DNA from: Eutreptiella sp. 'Long Island Sound 2002'
Taxonomy: Eukaryota; Euglenozoa; Euglenophyceae; Eutreptiales; Eutreptiaceae
Length of the DNA stretch: 64,000 nt
Assembly: GCA_964036045.1 (NCBI GenBank)
Contig: OZ038382.1
Span: 151,230,961 to 151,294,960 of the forward strand
Reading direction: 5' to 3'
How positions within the stretch are numbered: the stretch's first letter is position 1; each line of letters starts with the position of its first letter. The notes beneath the pieces were generated by a model, which had not been told where the DNA came from, searched no databases, and saw only the letters and a program-made list of their open reading frames with translations. The translations under genes were made by a program, and so were the position numbers. Positions 11,910 through 23,030 of this stretch are shown one piece after another.

Positions 11910-12378
11910 GCTGACATGTATGCAAACGGAAGCTTCAAGCGAGTACATTGCTTACCGGGGTTCCTCAACCTACTGGTCCACTGGTGGATGAAATTTCAAC
12001 CGAGGCAACCCCGAGACTGTGAATAGTCGTTGGAATAGACTCAACAAGGCTTGCAAACGCCTGGGCGGGTATATTTGTTCCTGCACCACCAAATAGGTCA
12101 AAAGCCTTTGGTTTTCACAATGTGATGTTGCTTTGTTAGCACAAAATGAGTCATGGGTGCATGATTGGGCGTGCAAAAGTCTTGTGTTTGTAACATCAAG
12201 GGGAGTGTTGTAGCAATTCGCAACCGATGGATTGTGGTGAGCATGAAACCGAGCAATTTTTGCTGCTCAGATGTTTCCACAACCAGTCCTTCCATGGCAT
12301 GTGTGGTATTTGCAGGAATTGCCCCATCTGGTGAAATGCAGAGGGAGATATGTGGAACATGCATACCATGTTGTCTAA

Positions 12379-12792
12379 CTACATGTAGGAGTATGGTTGC
12401 ACCCCCACGTTGTACCCACAGTCCGCGGGGGTGGGTATGCACTGTGTCCATGACGGCAAGATATCTGGTATCAAAACAGCTAATTTTGAGTACAGCACAT
12501 ACAATACTATATCTCTGTACCGACATTCTTCCAGCATGTGACGTGCACCATTTTTCTTTTCACACCAGACACACTTCGTCGGCTGCGGCTGCCAGATATT
12601 CTGCCTGCATGCAACTGCATGTAGATGGGTACCCCATGTGATGTGTCCATTCATGACTGCCGACGCATATAGATTGTATTCAAGGACGTGGGCACTACAG
12701 CTTGCATTTTGTGCTTTACAATACAACTCGAGCATTCGTGCATGTATGTATGGATCCATGTCATGTGGTTGCTTCCCCTTGCATGAAAACAC
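12379..12792 (-). pseudogene. LINE C-terminal domain with CCHC-like zinc motif
   Basis: The frame contains CVWCEKKNGARHMLEECRYR, a Cys-x2-Cys...His-x4-Cys motif of the kind that follows the reverse transcriptase in many LINEs (zf-RVT type). Upstream residues (HARMLELYCKAQNASCSAHV) are helical. A continuing frame at 12098-12526 (LLHVVRQHGMHVPHISLCIS) may be the tail after a frameshift. Confidence 0.6.
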
Positions 12793-13507
12793 CGCTTGTG
12801 GTTCTTGTGGCTCAGTGATCTAGCCGATTTTTGGATGTTGTAACAAAGCGGTTTGTTTTGCACAGTGCTTTACCTCATCTAGGGTGGTGTCCAGTATGGT
12901 ACCCTTTCGGTGTGAGAAGATATGCACAGAGATTGGAAACTCGGAGGACAGTTGTCTGCATGCTGAGAGCAAATCCCAAAGGATGGGTATCGTTGGATCC
13001 GAATTGAATTGAAGGGCTGAGATACATGATTGTGAATTTGTACATGTATCAAATTTGGTGTACCATGTTCCATCCTGGGTGCCCAGGTTTGTTCTTAATC
13101 GCAGAGTGATCCATGCAACATACATTTCAATGGCATAGGAATGGTCTAGCTAGATGAGGCAATGTACGGGGTAGACTTGATACTCCAATGTGCCCATATC
13201 ACAAATTGCCAATGCTCCCCCTGCCCTTCCATCACATAATCTGGGTCCACCTGTGACAAAAAACCGTTGTTGCGGAAGCCTAGTGATGTGTGGCAAAATG
13301 GCTTCACATGCTACTGATGGCTCCATTGCCATCTCTGGAAGATAGGACATCCAATCTAGTATGGGCCACCCAACTTTTCCGGCAAAATGTAAATTCTTAT
13401 ATCCTGCTGTCATTCATGCATGCATCTATATGCTTTGCCAACTATGTGTACATTTGTGCATGTTGATGTGATCATCAGACTGCATCACATGCTGGGGCAA
13501 ATGGACC

Positions 13508-14620
13508 TTAATGTTCATGGAGTGTATGTATTGAACAAACCTGTGGTAGTCTGTATTGTGCGCAGGGCACATCTTTCCAAATATGTCCTCTGCGCATGGC
13601 ATATCTGAGTGAAAGTTTTGCGCTGCTCTCCAAAATCCATGTTGGACAGAGTTGCGAATCAGAGGGTTGAGATGTCCTGCCTGCCTGATAATGGTAATCA
13701 CAAATGTGTGTAGGATGGTCACTGTGGCAGGGAAGATGCCTGTCCATCCAGCCCGGAGAGGCTGCATGAAAATAGCGGAGGGGACCCCAATTTGCTGTGG
13801 CTCTGATGGCCGAGGCAGCTGCAAAATCGCACAAACACATTGTGGCATGAGCTGGGGGTCGGACCCCTGCTATCCATCTCTGGGTACCCCCAGTACTCGC
13901 ATTGTACATGAGGAGGGGGTAGTTGGCTGGAAGCCTTTCAAATCTAAGGGCCACACTGGCTCTCCTGCCAGCCAACAAAAGTTTTATATAATCTTGTCTG
14001 TGAAATATGTGTGGTAAAATGTGCCTCCCTAACAACCGACTGCGATCGTTTCCATGGAGTAAAGTCAGCGTGCTCCCTCCAGCTCTGAATATTTGTGAAT
14101 GGCATTGCACTTTACCACCTATCATAGACGCTACTATACCCGTGAGTTTTACAATTGAGGTGTGCAGATGTGTGTATAAACTAGCTAACATCTTTCTGTC
14201 TGACAACTGTTGCATATCATCTGCATTATCCAAGACAAATGTGGTGAAATCCATGTATGCGATTCTAAGGAAGGTACCTCCTGGACTGACTGGTGATGGA
14301 TTCCGAAGAGTGATGATCGCTATGCGTAGTTCCAAAAAGAGACAAAAAATCAATGCCGAAATCGGACATCCTTGTGCGATTCCGGCTCGAAGAGTGCAAC
14401 GGCCAACTTCAATCATCTTTTGCTTCCCATGTATATCCGGGAATTTTTCGCTGCACCCATGATGATGCATAGCCATCTCTCTTGAAACCCTGCTAGTTTG
14501 AGAACATGTTCCAAAGCGTCAAGTTGTACTGAACCGAATGCATGCCGGATATTATCCAGAACTAGAAACACGATAAGACCACGAAACCATGTGTCATTTA
14601 TATGGTCATGGGTGACCCGA
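13508..14620 (-). pseudogene. LINE reverse transcriptase domain, active site mutated
   Basis: Around 14554 the minus strand encodes VLDNIRHAFGSVQLDALEHV, matching RT motif A (D-x3-R/K-x-AF) with its first aspartate kept. From 14476 to 13508 there is an uninterrupted 322-codon frame: a GIAQGCPISALIF block (RT motif B), then FLRIAYMDFTTFVLDNADDM where functional elements have AYADDxxxF. The second catalytic Asp is replaced (YMDF), so polymerase activity is not expected. A thumb-like region follows (LLGRHILPHIFHRQDYIKLL). Upstream frames at 14647-15254 (EARMVNMLSDQQLQKLADLY) probably encode the linker and RT N-terminus. Confidence 0.8.
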
Positions 14621-15323
14621 AGGACATCATTGGTTGAGGACTTCCCTCATAAAGTAAATTGCGTGGTGGGGATGGTCTCTGACTGGCACAGATGTGGGCT
14701 TACATGATGTTTCATACATGCTGAGAAAATTTTCCACAGGGTATGAAAATTTAACAGGGGCCCGGCATTTGCAATGGGTCCGTGTGGGATTTTGATGGGG
14801 AGTGCATGAAAATCTCCCCAATATATGCTATGCATATTTTCTCTAGAAAGCCATCTGTTGTATAAATCCGCCAATTTTTGCAACTGTTGGTCTGACAGCA
14901 TATTTACCATTCTGGCTTCCAATGGATTTCGAAAAGGGGTGGATTTGGGGGGTTTTTTCAATATCTGCTGAAGGTGACCAACGGCCAATGTGAATGGGGG
15001 AAACTATGATGGATCCCACTTATCCATCGTAAAATTTCTTCTCGGGTCACCTGCAGAGGTGGTGACAAATGTCGTTGCCTTGACTGATCCAAAGCAACTA
15101 ATCCTGACATGTATGCATGTGGCTTGTGCTCAAACATTGCATTTGGTTGCCAACAGAGTCTTTTATGGTACAAAGGCTTTTTTGGCGCCTGTGCACCAGC
15201 ACCCCTCTTGATGTGATTCAAACAAACCCGGGTTTTGTTTTCCAGTTGTATCACATCCCATGCTTTCCATACTTGTGATCTGTATTTTTGTACTTGCTGT
15301 GATTGGGCTATGTGTTGCCACCA

Positions 15324-16330
15324 CTATGGATGTTCCTTGGTATAAGCATGTGCCCTCTGCATGGCTTTCAAAACCAACAAGGGAATTGAATATGCATCAC
15401 TTGGTTCTCCAACTACATTAGTGACTGTATTCAAAATTGCTTGTGTGAACTGTGTCAGAACGGAATCCAACATGCCCGTGCAATTCGGGTGGTGCTTAGT
15501 AGTGAATATTCGCTGAAATTGTGTGAGCTGAGCACAGCTGATTGTAACGGGAATATGATACCTGCCTGTCGCCTGTATATTCTCCGGTGGTGGCAAAGGG
15601 GTCATATGATACAAACACGGTACGATAGGGAAGTGATCTGTGGGAAATGAACATTGATATGATACGTGTGCACAGGGAGGGGTGTCATTCGTGGCAGATG
15701 TCATAAAATGATCCAGTGCACCGAGGAGTCCCTGTGCTGAAACCAATGTGGGTCCGTGCTTATCTTTTTCTACCGGACATATATTTGTGCCTGAAATGTG
15801 TCTAATATGGCATCAGTGATCGCTGGACTTGAGATGGGGCATTCTTTGTCCCATGCAGGGTTTTGATTGAAATCTCCACCCACGATGTTGAACAAATGCT
15901 AGAATATCAAAAAAGGGGCGAGCCAATCCAGAGTAGACCTGATTTCAAAAGCTTCAGCTTTTAATTTGAGGTACAGGTTGATGACTTGCAGGGGTTGTGA
16001 TTTGTACAAAAGTACAATCACAATGGCTCGACAATCCAAGGACACATGTTGTTCCTGGAACTGTATGCCTAAAACTCTGCGTAGCAATATGGCAACCCCC
16101 AATGAGTTACGATCTGTGCACGTGTAGAAGGCCATATGTAGCGGGTGAAATATGAAATCACGAGGCAATTTCCCAATCTTCTGTAGCAGTATGATATCTG
16201 GGAAATTCATTGCTTTGATCCATGCATGCAGCTTCCTTGTTTTTTCTTTGATGCTGATTTGGGGGATCAATGGTCGGTTCCGATAGACTGAATGTCCCCG
16301 CCATGCTGATTTGGGTATTGAGTGCCACAC
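15324..16330 (-). pseudogene. LINE AP-endonuclease domain, frameshifted
   Basis: The first frame (16330-15899) has FPDIILLQKIGKLP, where active elements have D-I-x-L-L-Q-E-T, then GVAILLRRVLGIQF and LQVINLYLK, the usual order in exonuclease-endonuclease-phosphatase domains. Between 15858 and 15890 a second frame encodes VGGDFNQNPAWD, the GDFN catalytic motif. The frame at 15746-15324 has FPTDHFPIV, the S/T-D-H-x-P end motif with the catalytic Asp-His pair. In the first block the catalytic Glu of Q-E-T is replaced by Lys. The order and motifs identify the domain; the breaks make it a pseudogene. Confidence 0.75.
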
Positions 16331-16514
16331 ATCGAATTGGATCAGTCATGTATATGTGTGTGTCTTCTGCGATGAAATGGGGTACTTCTATGAGCTGGAC
16401 AGTGAACGGTGCAGTCGGGCTAGTAACTTGCCCGGTATATTTAGCACCCTACGAATAGTACGTGGCTTGAAAAGTACCACCATCAGCGTACTGGATGTGT
16501 GAGAGTTGTGTGCG

Positions 16515-16904
16515 TTATTGAAAATTGCGTGAACCAATGTATGGGCGGTATGGTGGGATTACTAGCCGGCAGACGCTCACAAAACTGAGTGCTTGCTGTT
16601 GATCGACCTGAGATCTGTAGGGCTTCCTGTATCTGAATGTAATAAAACTGACACTAAAGTGGAGCAACTCGATGTGTGTGTGTGTGAAGCATTGAACATG
16701 CAGCAAGCCTGTAGGGCCGGCCAGAGCTGAAAGGAGGTCCACAAGTACCTCCCGAAATCCAACACATTGTGTACCTTGCACTTGGAATCCCCATTGGCTA
16801 TCCATCCCTGTTAGTGGGGATACATATAACTTCACCTGAAACCCCCATGGTGTGTGGTGGAATGGCATGTGGAAGTGGGTCAGGATGGCCAGTTGTGGGC
16901 CCAT
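16515..16904 (-). pseudogene. Possible LINE 5' ORF remnant
   Basis: A 129-codon frame immediately upstream of the LINE endonuclease includes GFREVLVDLLSALAGPTGLL, a credible amphipathic segment. Its position and orientation would fit a remnant of ORF1 or of the N-terminal part of the LINE polyprotein. No zinc knuckle or RNA-binding motif was seen, so this rests on context only. Confidence 0.25.
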
Positions 16905-17834
16905 CCTTGTTGCTCAGGTGTAGTTGGCCAGGTACGGTTATGTACTGGTGTGTGTTGTGGTGTCCAGGGATTTTGTGCAGGTTGCTAGGGTTGCCACTGG
17001 GGGACGAAAATGTTGTGCAGTGGTTTCTGCCATCCTCCTTATCCGTGATCTTGATCTGGAGGTGGACCGTGAGTGATGCCGTCTACCTACTTTCCTGTGT
17101 CATGGGGATGTAGACCTAGACTTTGAGCGACTTCATTTTCGACTGTGTGTATCACACTTTCGCTTGTTCTTGTTGTCTCTTTTGAGCTTGTGATCATCTC
17201 ATGAATTTGAATCACTTGAGATGTCATCCTTTTTCTTGTGCTTTTTTTTGCTTGTCGATTGATTTGTTTCTTGCGTGTGTGGTGTGCTGGGATAGAAACC
17301 TCGAGGGACCCAGGGGGTCAAGGGTTGCTTAGTAGCCTTTTTTACAAATTGTTCTCTAGCCGGATACCATGGTCATACCAGGGGTGTTTGCTTGATCCTT
17401 TCCTTCTTCTGCCACTCCCAACATACAAAAAACTTTGGTATCTTTGACTGAGTCAGCATTGATTGAACACAAATTCTTGCCAAAGACTAGCCTTAGGGCC
17501 GTGCCCATTATACGAGCAAAAATGTCCTGTTGAGGAGGATCTGACGTTGCGTTCCATTCAACCAGTATGCATATGGGATATTTCGCTGGATCTGAAGATC
17601 TTGCCTTTGAGCTTTGTCCAACGTGCTGATGTTTTTGTTCTGCTTGCTTGAGTACACTAGGACCTGTGCGTGTCGATTGTGCAACCTGCTATGTTTCCTG
17701 TTCCGTTTGTTGGAAAAAAGTATGTAAGGTTGCATCCAACTTGGGATGTGTTGCATGGGTATTTACTGTGTTCCGCTGTGCGTGAAGATCAGTAGGAGAA
17801 AGATGCTACACCTCTGGCATATTAGGACACACTG
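16905..17834. other. Spacer, T-rich on plus strand, no gene seen
   Basis: Short frames only, with no family motif. The plus strand from about 17,130 to 17,480 is T-rich. It may be the 5' part of the LINE. Confidence 0.4.
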
Positions 17835-18113
17835 TCATGTGTAACGTTTTTGCCAGTCACCCGTGAGGAGGCGGTGCACGTGCCCCAGAGGCACCTCATG
17901 CGCCTCATCGCGGTCTCGCCACAAAACGCGCACGGGCTGCGCGTCAGGGGCGTTCACCACGACGCCTGCCACCTGCTTAGGCGTCACAAATTGCCCGTCC
18001 CCCACCTGGCGCCATGGCCCACGGAAGTCCATGTTGTAGTGAGGAGAAAAGTAAGAGAAAATGTGTTTTTTTTTTGGTACCCATACCCCCCTGGTGAGAA
18101 CATGCAAAAACAA
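17835..18113 (-). other. GC-rich coding-like fragment
   Basis: A 170-bp GC-rich island (about 17,860-18,030) sits in AT-rich surroundings. On the minus strand it encodes a compact sequence ending at a TAA: GQFVTPKQVAGVVVNAPDAQ, then VRVLWRDRDEAHEVPLGHVH. The alternating hydrophobic pattern suggests a small beta-rich domain, of the SH3/chromo-like sort found at the C-terminus of some integrases; that family assignment is a guess. The first 25 codons after the nominal ATG overlap AT-rich DNA and are probably not coding; an acceptor near 18,030-18,060 is possible. Confidence 0.35.
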
Positions 18114-18400
18114 GGTGTGTATTTGAAATATATGCCATTATTTGCATTCCTGGCAACACACAAATTTCTAAAATAAAGATATTCAATCACCAAAATATAG
18201 TGTTGTTTTACATTTAGACCACTGCATTCCAGTGCCGGGGGGGGGGGGGGGACTGCCTATTGTTCCTCTCCCCTTTATTCCAGGGTGATCACAGAACCCC
18301 CCTATACACCACACGTAAGGGAACCCCAAACATACGTTTCATCGAAGCACACAGAAAACTATCCCCAAAGCATGTACCTGTATTTCCCATTTTAACCAAC

Positions 18401-18491
18401 CTGGTCGAAATTTCGGCCAGCTCTTCGAAAAACGTCAAAACACATGGTCCTATTTGGCAGACAGGCCTAAGCTGGCCGAAATTTCGGCCAG
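18401..18491. repeat. Palindromic repeat cluster 1 (2 copies, 71-bp spacing)
   Basis: Copies at 18401-18420 (one arm mismatch) and 18471-18491 share the core GGCCGAAATTTCGGCC, which is self-complementary and could form a cruciform or RNA hairpin. A half-copy lies at 18706-18724. The cluster is just downstream (minus strand) of the unknown element gene at 18.6-23.0 kb. Confidence 0.85.
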
Positions 18492-19971
18492 GTCCATCAA
18501 AACTCAAAATATGATCACTGAAATGGGTACCTATGACAGTAGACAGGAGCAAGGAACGCAGGGGCCGGGACATTTCAACATGGTGTGCAATGTAATATAC
18601 TCAATTACAAGCAAATACTTGCCACCTGACGAATCAAAACAAGCTTTTGCAGTGCCTGCGGAGAAACACAATAATAAGAGATGAGGAACGCTGAAGACTG
18701 CATGCGGGCCGAAATTTCAGCTTGACTTCATACTGACAAGCAATATAAGCATTAGGACTGGCATTAGCGCTTGCGTAGACCAGATGCACGGGGCTTCTTA
18801 GCATAGGCTTGGCAGTGGCTGCAGCAGCAGGCTTGGCAGTGGCAGAGTTCTGTGATTGTGCGTTTCCACCATGGAATGGTGAAAAGTTATTCACAAAAGC
18901 ATTCATACCTTTGCCAGTAGGGGCCATAGTGCATGAGGAGGAAGCGGGGGTGGCTTGAGCGCACTGCGTGCCACTAGGTGAGGGGGCAGGGGCAGTTTTG
19001 GGTTTCTTCTTTGCGGTGTGTGTCTCTGGTGGCGACTCTGCCTCCCCATCTTGCTCCTTAGGATCCTCATCTACATACCTAACCCAAGAACAATCCACAG
19101 GAAAACCTGCCCCCAACTCATGGTACACATTCTCCCATGACTTGGGGGGGCAGGTGTCGGCGTTGGTGATAGCCGCTCTCATGGAATGGACAAACTCATC
19201 ACGCACAGCAGGCTCCTCACCCAAGAGGGCACCCACAAAATTACATTCCTTGGAAAACCTGGTAGACATCATGCTTGCAAAATGCACAGACTGAGTCCCC
19301 AGCAGAAACCAGTTGCCTGCACGTTCTAGGACCGGAACTAGGCTCAAGAGGTGCAAATATCTCAACAGGCAGCACAGAGGACATGGGCCCTTCAGTGTAA
19401 GCCACCTAACGAGGCATCCTGGTATCAAAGGCGGTAGCAGAACAAATGGAAACCAGATGGGAGCTGGAAGTATACAACGGGGTCTTGGTTGACAAATTGT
19501 AAATTGAAACATCACACTGATACATATCCTCAACTATAGTGGCCTTAAAAGCAGCAACAGTGGCTTTCACATGAGCAGACTCACGCACATTGAACACAGG
19601 CACACTGGACAGGAGCAGCTGAGCAACCAGGTTACGCAAACCGGCTGTATAGAGGCGGGGCACCTCAATGACGCAAGCAGCAAAGGGCAGTGAACTAATG
19701 ATACTGGGAACAGGGACTCCACAACGCATTGCCACCGGTTCCACACGGCCTGACTCTGCGCAATGAGTTTGCCTGTGCTTGTTTCAACGAGGGACTCCCT
19801 AGCACACTGGATACTAACCGGACCGGTATCAAATTTTTCACAAATAGGCTTAGCAACAGGCTTCTGCAACAATCCCGCAACCCTTCATATTTGGGTTCCT
19901 TCCAAAAAGGTGCCTTAATTACTGCTAACCACGGTGGCCAGGGGTTTTCTTCAGTCCAGCTTCCCGGCTAC

Positions 19972-20061
19972 CTTCAGGTGTGATGCCATAACGCACTGCC
20001 TTTTGGCCATCTCCATAGTACCAAGTGTAGTTGCAGACAGGTGGTGTCACAGAGTGGGATC
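19972..20061 (-). CDS. Exon of unknown element gene (30 aa)
   Basis: Bounded by acceptor ACAATAG and donor GAAG-GTAGCC on the minus strand, it encodes VTPPVCNYTWYYGDGQKAVR and neighbours. The upstream exon ends in phase 1 and this one supplies the remaining two bases, giving one continuous reading frame. The 97-bp intron between them (20062-20158) contains exactly one copy of the palindrome (20091-20112). Confidence 0.6.
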
Positions 20062-20090
20062 CTATTGTGCAGTAATTGAACGACACACAA

Positions 20091-20112
20091 GCTGGCCGAA
20101 ATTTCGGCCAGG
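20091..20112. repeat. Palindromic repeat, single copy within a 97-bp intron
   Basis: A copy with perfect core GGCCGAAATTTCGGCC lies in the middle of the phase-supported intron 20062-20158. Confidence 0.85.
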
Positions 20113-20158
20113 TCGGTCGATTTATTCGAATACAAACCCCTGTTCGACCAAAACATAC

Positions 20159-20378
20159 CTCTGGTGTTGTTGAGAAGCCCATTGGCAACCGCCTCGGGAT
20201 GAAGTATGTGCCACGACCACATCTGGGCCTTTTTTACATCTTTTATAATTTTTTTGAGACCAGGTGGGGTACTTTTTGTGCCAACCGTGTAACCTATGAT
20301 TTCTCGAAGGCGGTGAGACGTGATGCCTTCCACTTCCTTGAACGCGCCCAGTGCAGGATGTAATCCACGCTTCTCCAT
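20159..20378 (-). CDS. Exon of unknown element gene (basic helical segment)
   Basis: The frame includes LREIIGYTVGTKS and LKKIIKDVKKAQMWSWHILH, then ends at a strong donor (CCAGAG-GTATGTTT) at 20159. The upstream border is not certain; the nominal ATG is at 20378 and an acceptor may lie slightly further up. The intron on its upstream side (about 20,390-20,790) holds three palindromes. Confidence 0.55.
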
Positions 20379-20542
20379 GTGGCAAAACAGCCACGTCCTG
20401 TGATACCCCTCCAGGCTCAGTCATAAAATAAGATGCTACATGATGACATTCCATGAAGGGAACCGTTACAAAATGGCAAATAACAAGCACAGTTCAACCA
20501 AAAAGGGACCAAAATGGACTGCCTGACGGGAAAATCCGATAA

Positions 20543-20701
20543 CCTGGCTGAGATTTCGGCCAGCAGTGCTCTGCATGTTAAACCACTGTGCAGAAATACA
20601 ATTCCGAGAGGCTGGCCAAAATTTGGGACAGAACCGTGTGTCATTTGTACTCCTGGGGTACACATATGGCCAAACAACAACTCTGGCCGAAATTTCGGCC
20701 A
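20543..20701. repeat. Palindromic repeat cluster 2 (3 copies, 68-71-bp spacing)
   Basis: Copies centre near 20553, 20621 and 20692. The third has the full core GGCCGAAATTTCGGCC; the first and second carry one or more mismatches in one arm. The cluster lies in noncoding DNA between exon blocks of the unknown element gene. Confidence 0.8.
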
Positions 20702-23030
20702 AAAAAACACTAAACGGAGAATAGACACACCAAAATCACTGGCAATGCGTGGTAGAACCCATATCACAGTGACAAACACCGCTTCAAACAAAAATCAGTC
20801 CAAGTCTATGTATGAGATGTGTTCCGCCTCATCTAAGGCTTCAAAGGAGGCAACACTTTCTGCATCACAATCAATCTCCCGGTCACTATCACAAGAATCA
20901 ATGGCAATGGAACATCAGGGGCAGGGGCCTACACTACCAGAGGTTGGACTGGGGGGACACTGGGGGGGCTCTGGCTCGGGGCTTAGGGCGGGCTTTGGGG
21001 GTAAGGCAATCCCAGCAGCAGCAAGCGGTGCACGGTTGGCAGCGCGGGTTGATGCATGTGCAGTACGCAAAACCCCTTGCTGGGCAGCAGTGCGAGCGGG
21101 TGCATTTGTTTGTAACAAATCCTCAACACCCTCAGGAACCTTGGTACGCGCAACCACATTTCGCATTGCATGCAACAGAACCACTTTCAATCAGTCTGTG
21201 GTGATTCGTGTCCTAGACATGGTACTAGGGAAAGACAGATCATCAATTGCATCCAGCCTTCTCACCTCAACTGGATAGTCAGGAACGGCAACACATATAG
21301 GGATGCTCTGTGTAAGGGTGCCAAGATGAATTGTTTCAGATTGGCAAAGAACATTGCCACATATATCTCAGTCAGCACACCACGCAAAACTTTCTCCCCC
21401 GGTTGGACAGGGGGAAGTGTCAGAAACAAATCAGACGGCTGTTGGACGCTGGTACACGCAGTGTTGCGACGACAGTGAGCTGAGAACCAACTCAGAAGTG
21501 CCTCGCCTAGCTCCTCAGAGTGGATACACCCTAGGGAAAAGGAATGCGTTTGACCACAAAACAGAAGAGCAACAGCAGTGGTTTTCACATACTCCGTGGC
21601 TAGCTGCTCCTCGGGCTTTAGGATGTTCGGCATGAGCAGTAGGGACATCTCAAGTGCCTGCCTAGCAACAATCCCGGAACCTGCCCCCCTGCCCTCCCAG
21701 TTGCACTCACGCACCAGAGTCCCAATGTTGAAAGCAGCTGGACAGTATGTGTACAGCAAAGCCTTAAAGACTAACCACATACGCAGATCCTCGCGCTGAA
21801 TGGGTGTCAAGTCCCGCTGGCTACTCAGCAGGGCAGTTACACGCTCATCTAGTCTGCCTCTATTGGACGATGTGGCTAGCATGAGTCCAAGCAAGGTCTT
21901 CTCTATATGGATGACCTTGACCTTGCAAGGGAGGATAGACCCAACTTGAAGGATATTACCCTGCTCCAAAAACTTAATGAACAGCAGGAAGGCCCTGTAG
22001 ATCAATTCAACGCAGTACTTATAGCCATGCCACATACCGTATAAGTTGCGGGACACTCCACGGAACATAAGCGGCACCATAACACAGCTTAAGTAGGGCA
22101 AAATGTATTTTTATGTCCACAAGCAGCGGAACACAGTGCCTGGTGCGGTGTTCCACACATGACAGATCAACCGAAAGTTGCAAAAGCTCTTTGTGTGTGC
22201 CGGAGCGGAGCTGAGACACGAAAAAGGGTCTCAAGTTGAGGGAACGGACATTTTTTTGTGGCGATATCTAAAAGAGCACGAACCCAAACTCTCTGAATAC
22301 CTTGGTTGGCAACATCAATACGATCAAACAATGGTCTATGTGAGCGAAAGATGTCATCTGCAACCTGTGGTGCCCTGGCTTCAATTTCCGCCAACTCCGG
22401 CAAACCCGGGTATGTAGGCAGGGCAGTAGTGTGCAAAACAGCAACAGCTGTATAGTTTGGGGTTAAGTCGAGTGAATGGGGATCAGCTCCCGACATGTAA
22501 CGCCTCACGTTATCAAACCATATACAAACTTGCCTACGGTGCATGGTGTTCCACAAATTGTGTGCTGCTAGTCCAGCACAATGGTGAATGCACTCGTGCT
22601 TAGTGTTGCAGTGACCAAGGACTCCTACCCTCCGGCGTTGGCGGCAGGACATAATGCCCCAGTTGTAACCAGACCCACAATTAGAGTATGGGAGGGCCAT
22701 ACGACATAGAAGGCAGTACAGGGCATGGAACCGTGACAAAATGTCAAGTACCATCGTGGGGGCTTCTTCTCGGTGGCGGCAGCCTTGAACTGTGCCATAG
22801 AATGCCGGCTCCTGCCATCCTTCCGCAACATGAGGCACAATTGCAAAAGCTTTTGCAGATTCCCACCACGTAATGCATTTCGCAACAACCCTTTGGCTGT
22901 AGTAGCAAAAGCACCAATAACTGCAGCATGTACGACATTTACAGCAATAGCAGAAGACATTAATGCCGAGACAAGAAAACAGTTATGTAGGAGTGTAAGG
23001 CGTAATACTCATGAATAGTGACCATTGCAA

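Larger units (their letters stand above)
12098..16330 (-). mobile_element. Non-LTR retrotransposon (LINE), degraded, minus strand
   Basis: Reading the minus strand from 16.3 to 12.1 kb gives, in order, an AP-endonuclease-like domain, a reverse transcriptase with motif A, the GIAQGCP block and a mutated YADD, and a C-terminal Cys/His motif. This is the domain order of AP-endonuclease LINEs. Several frameshifts separate the blocks and the RT active site is altered, so the copy is dead. I could not define its 3' tail or target-site duplication; the 3' end abuts the GC-rich element near 11.9-12.0 kb. It is in the same orientation as the kinase gene whose intron it would occupy. Confidence 0.85.
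18634..22960 (-). pseudogene. Unknown intron-bearing element gene, frameshifted
   Basis: A coding signal begins at an ATG at 22960 (MSSAIAVNVVHAAVIGAFAT) and runs to about 18.7 kb. It shifts frame near 22,760, 22,240, 22,060 and 19,700. Blocks: Cys/His-rich (GHCNTKHECIHHCAGLAAHN, about 22,580); CIWFDNVRRYMSGADPHSLD (about 22,500); CVPLLVDIKIHFALLKLCYG (about 22,100); a large helical region at 21262-22101; an acidic tail at about 20,800-20,900; an exon 20159-20378; an exon 19972-20061; then 19406-19872 and 18700-19330, ending in a Ser/Ala/Lys-rich tail. The intron 20062-20158 is supported by GTATGT/ATAG borders and matching phases (1/2). An aromatic-DN motif followed by a 'DIKIH' block is reminiscent of large uncharacterised eukaryotic transposon proteins, but I cannot name a family. 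All nearby noncoding parts carry the GGCCGAAATTTCGGCC palindrome. Confidence 0.55.

Noticed and set aside
20514-21278. 254-codon plus-strand ORF
   Set aside because: It runs through palindromic repeats and antisense to coding blocks of the minus-strand element gene; no motif.
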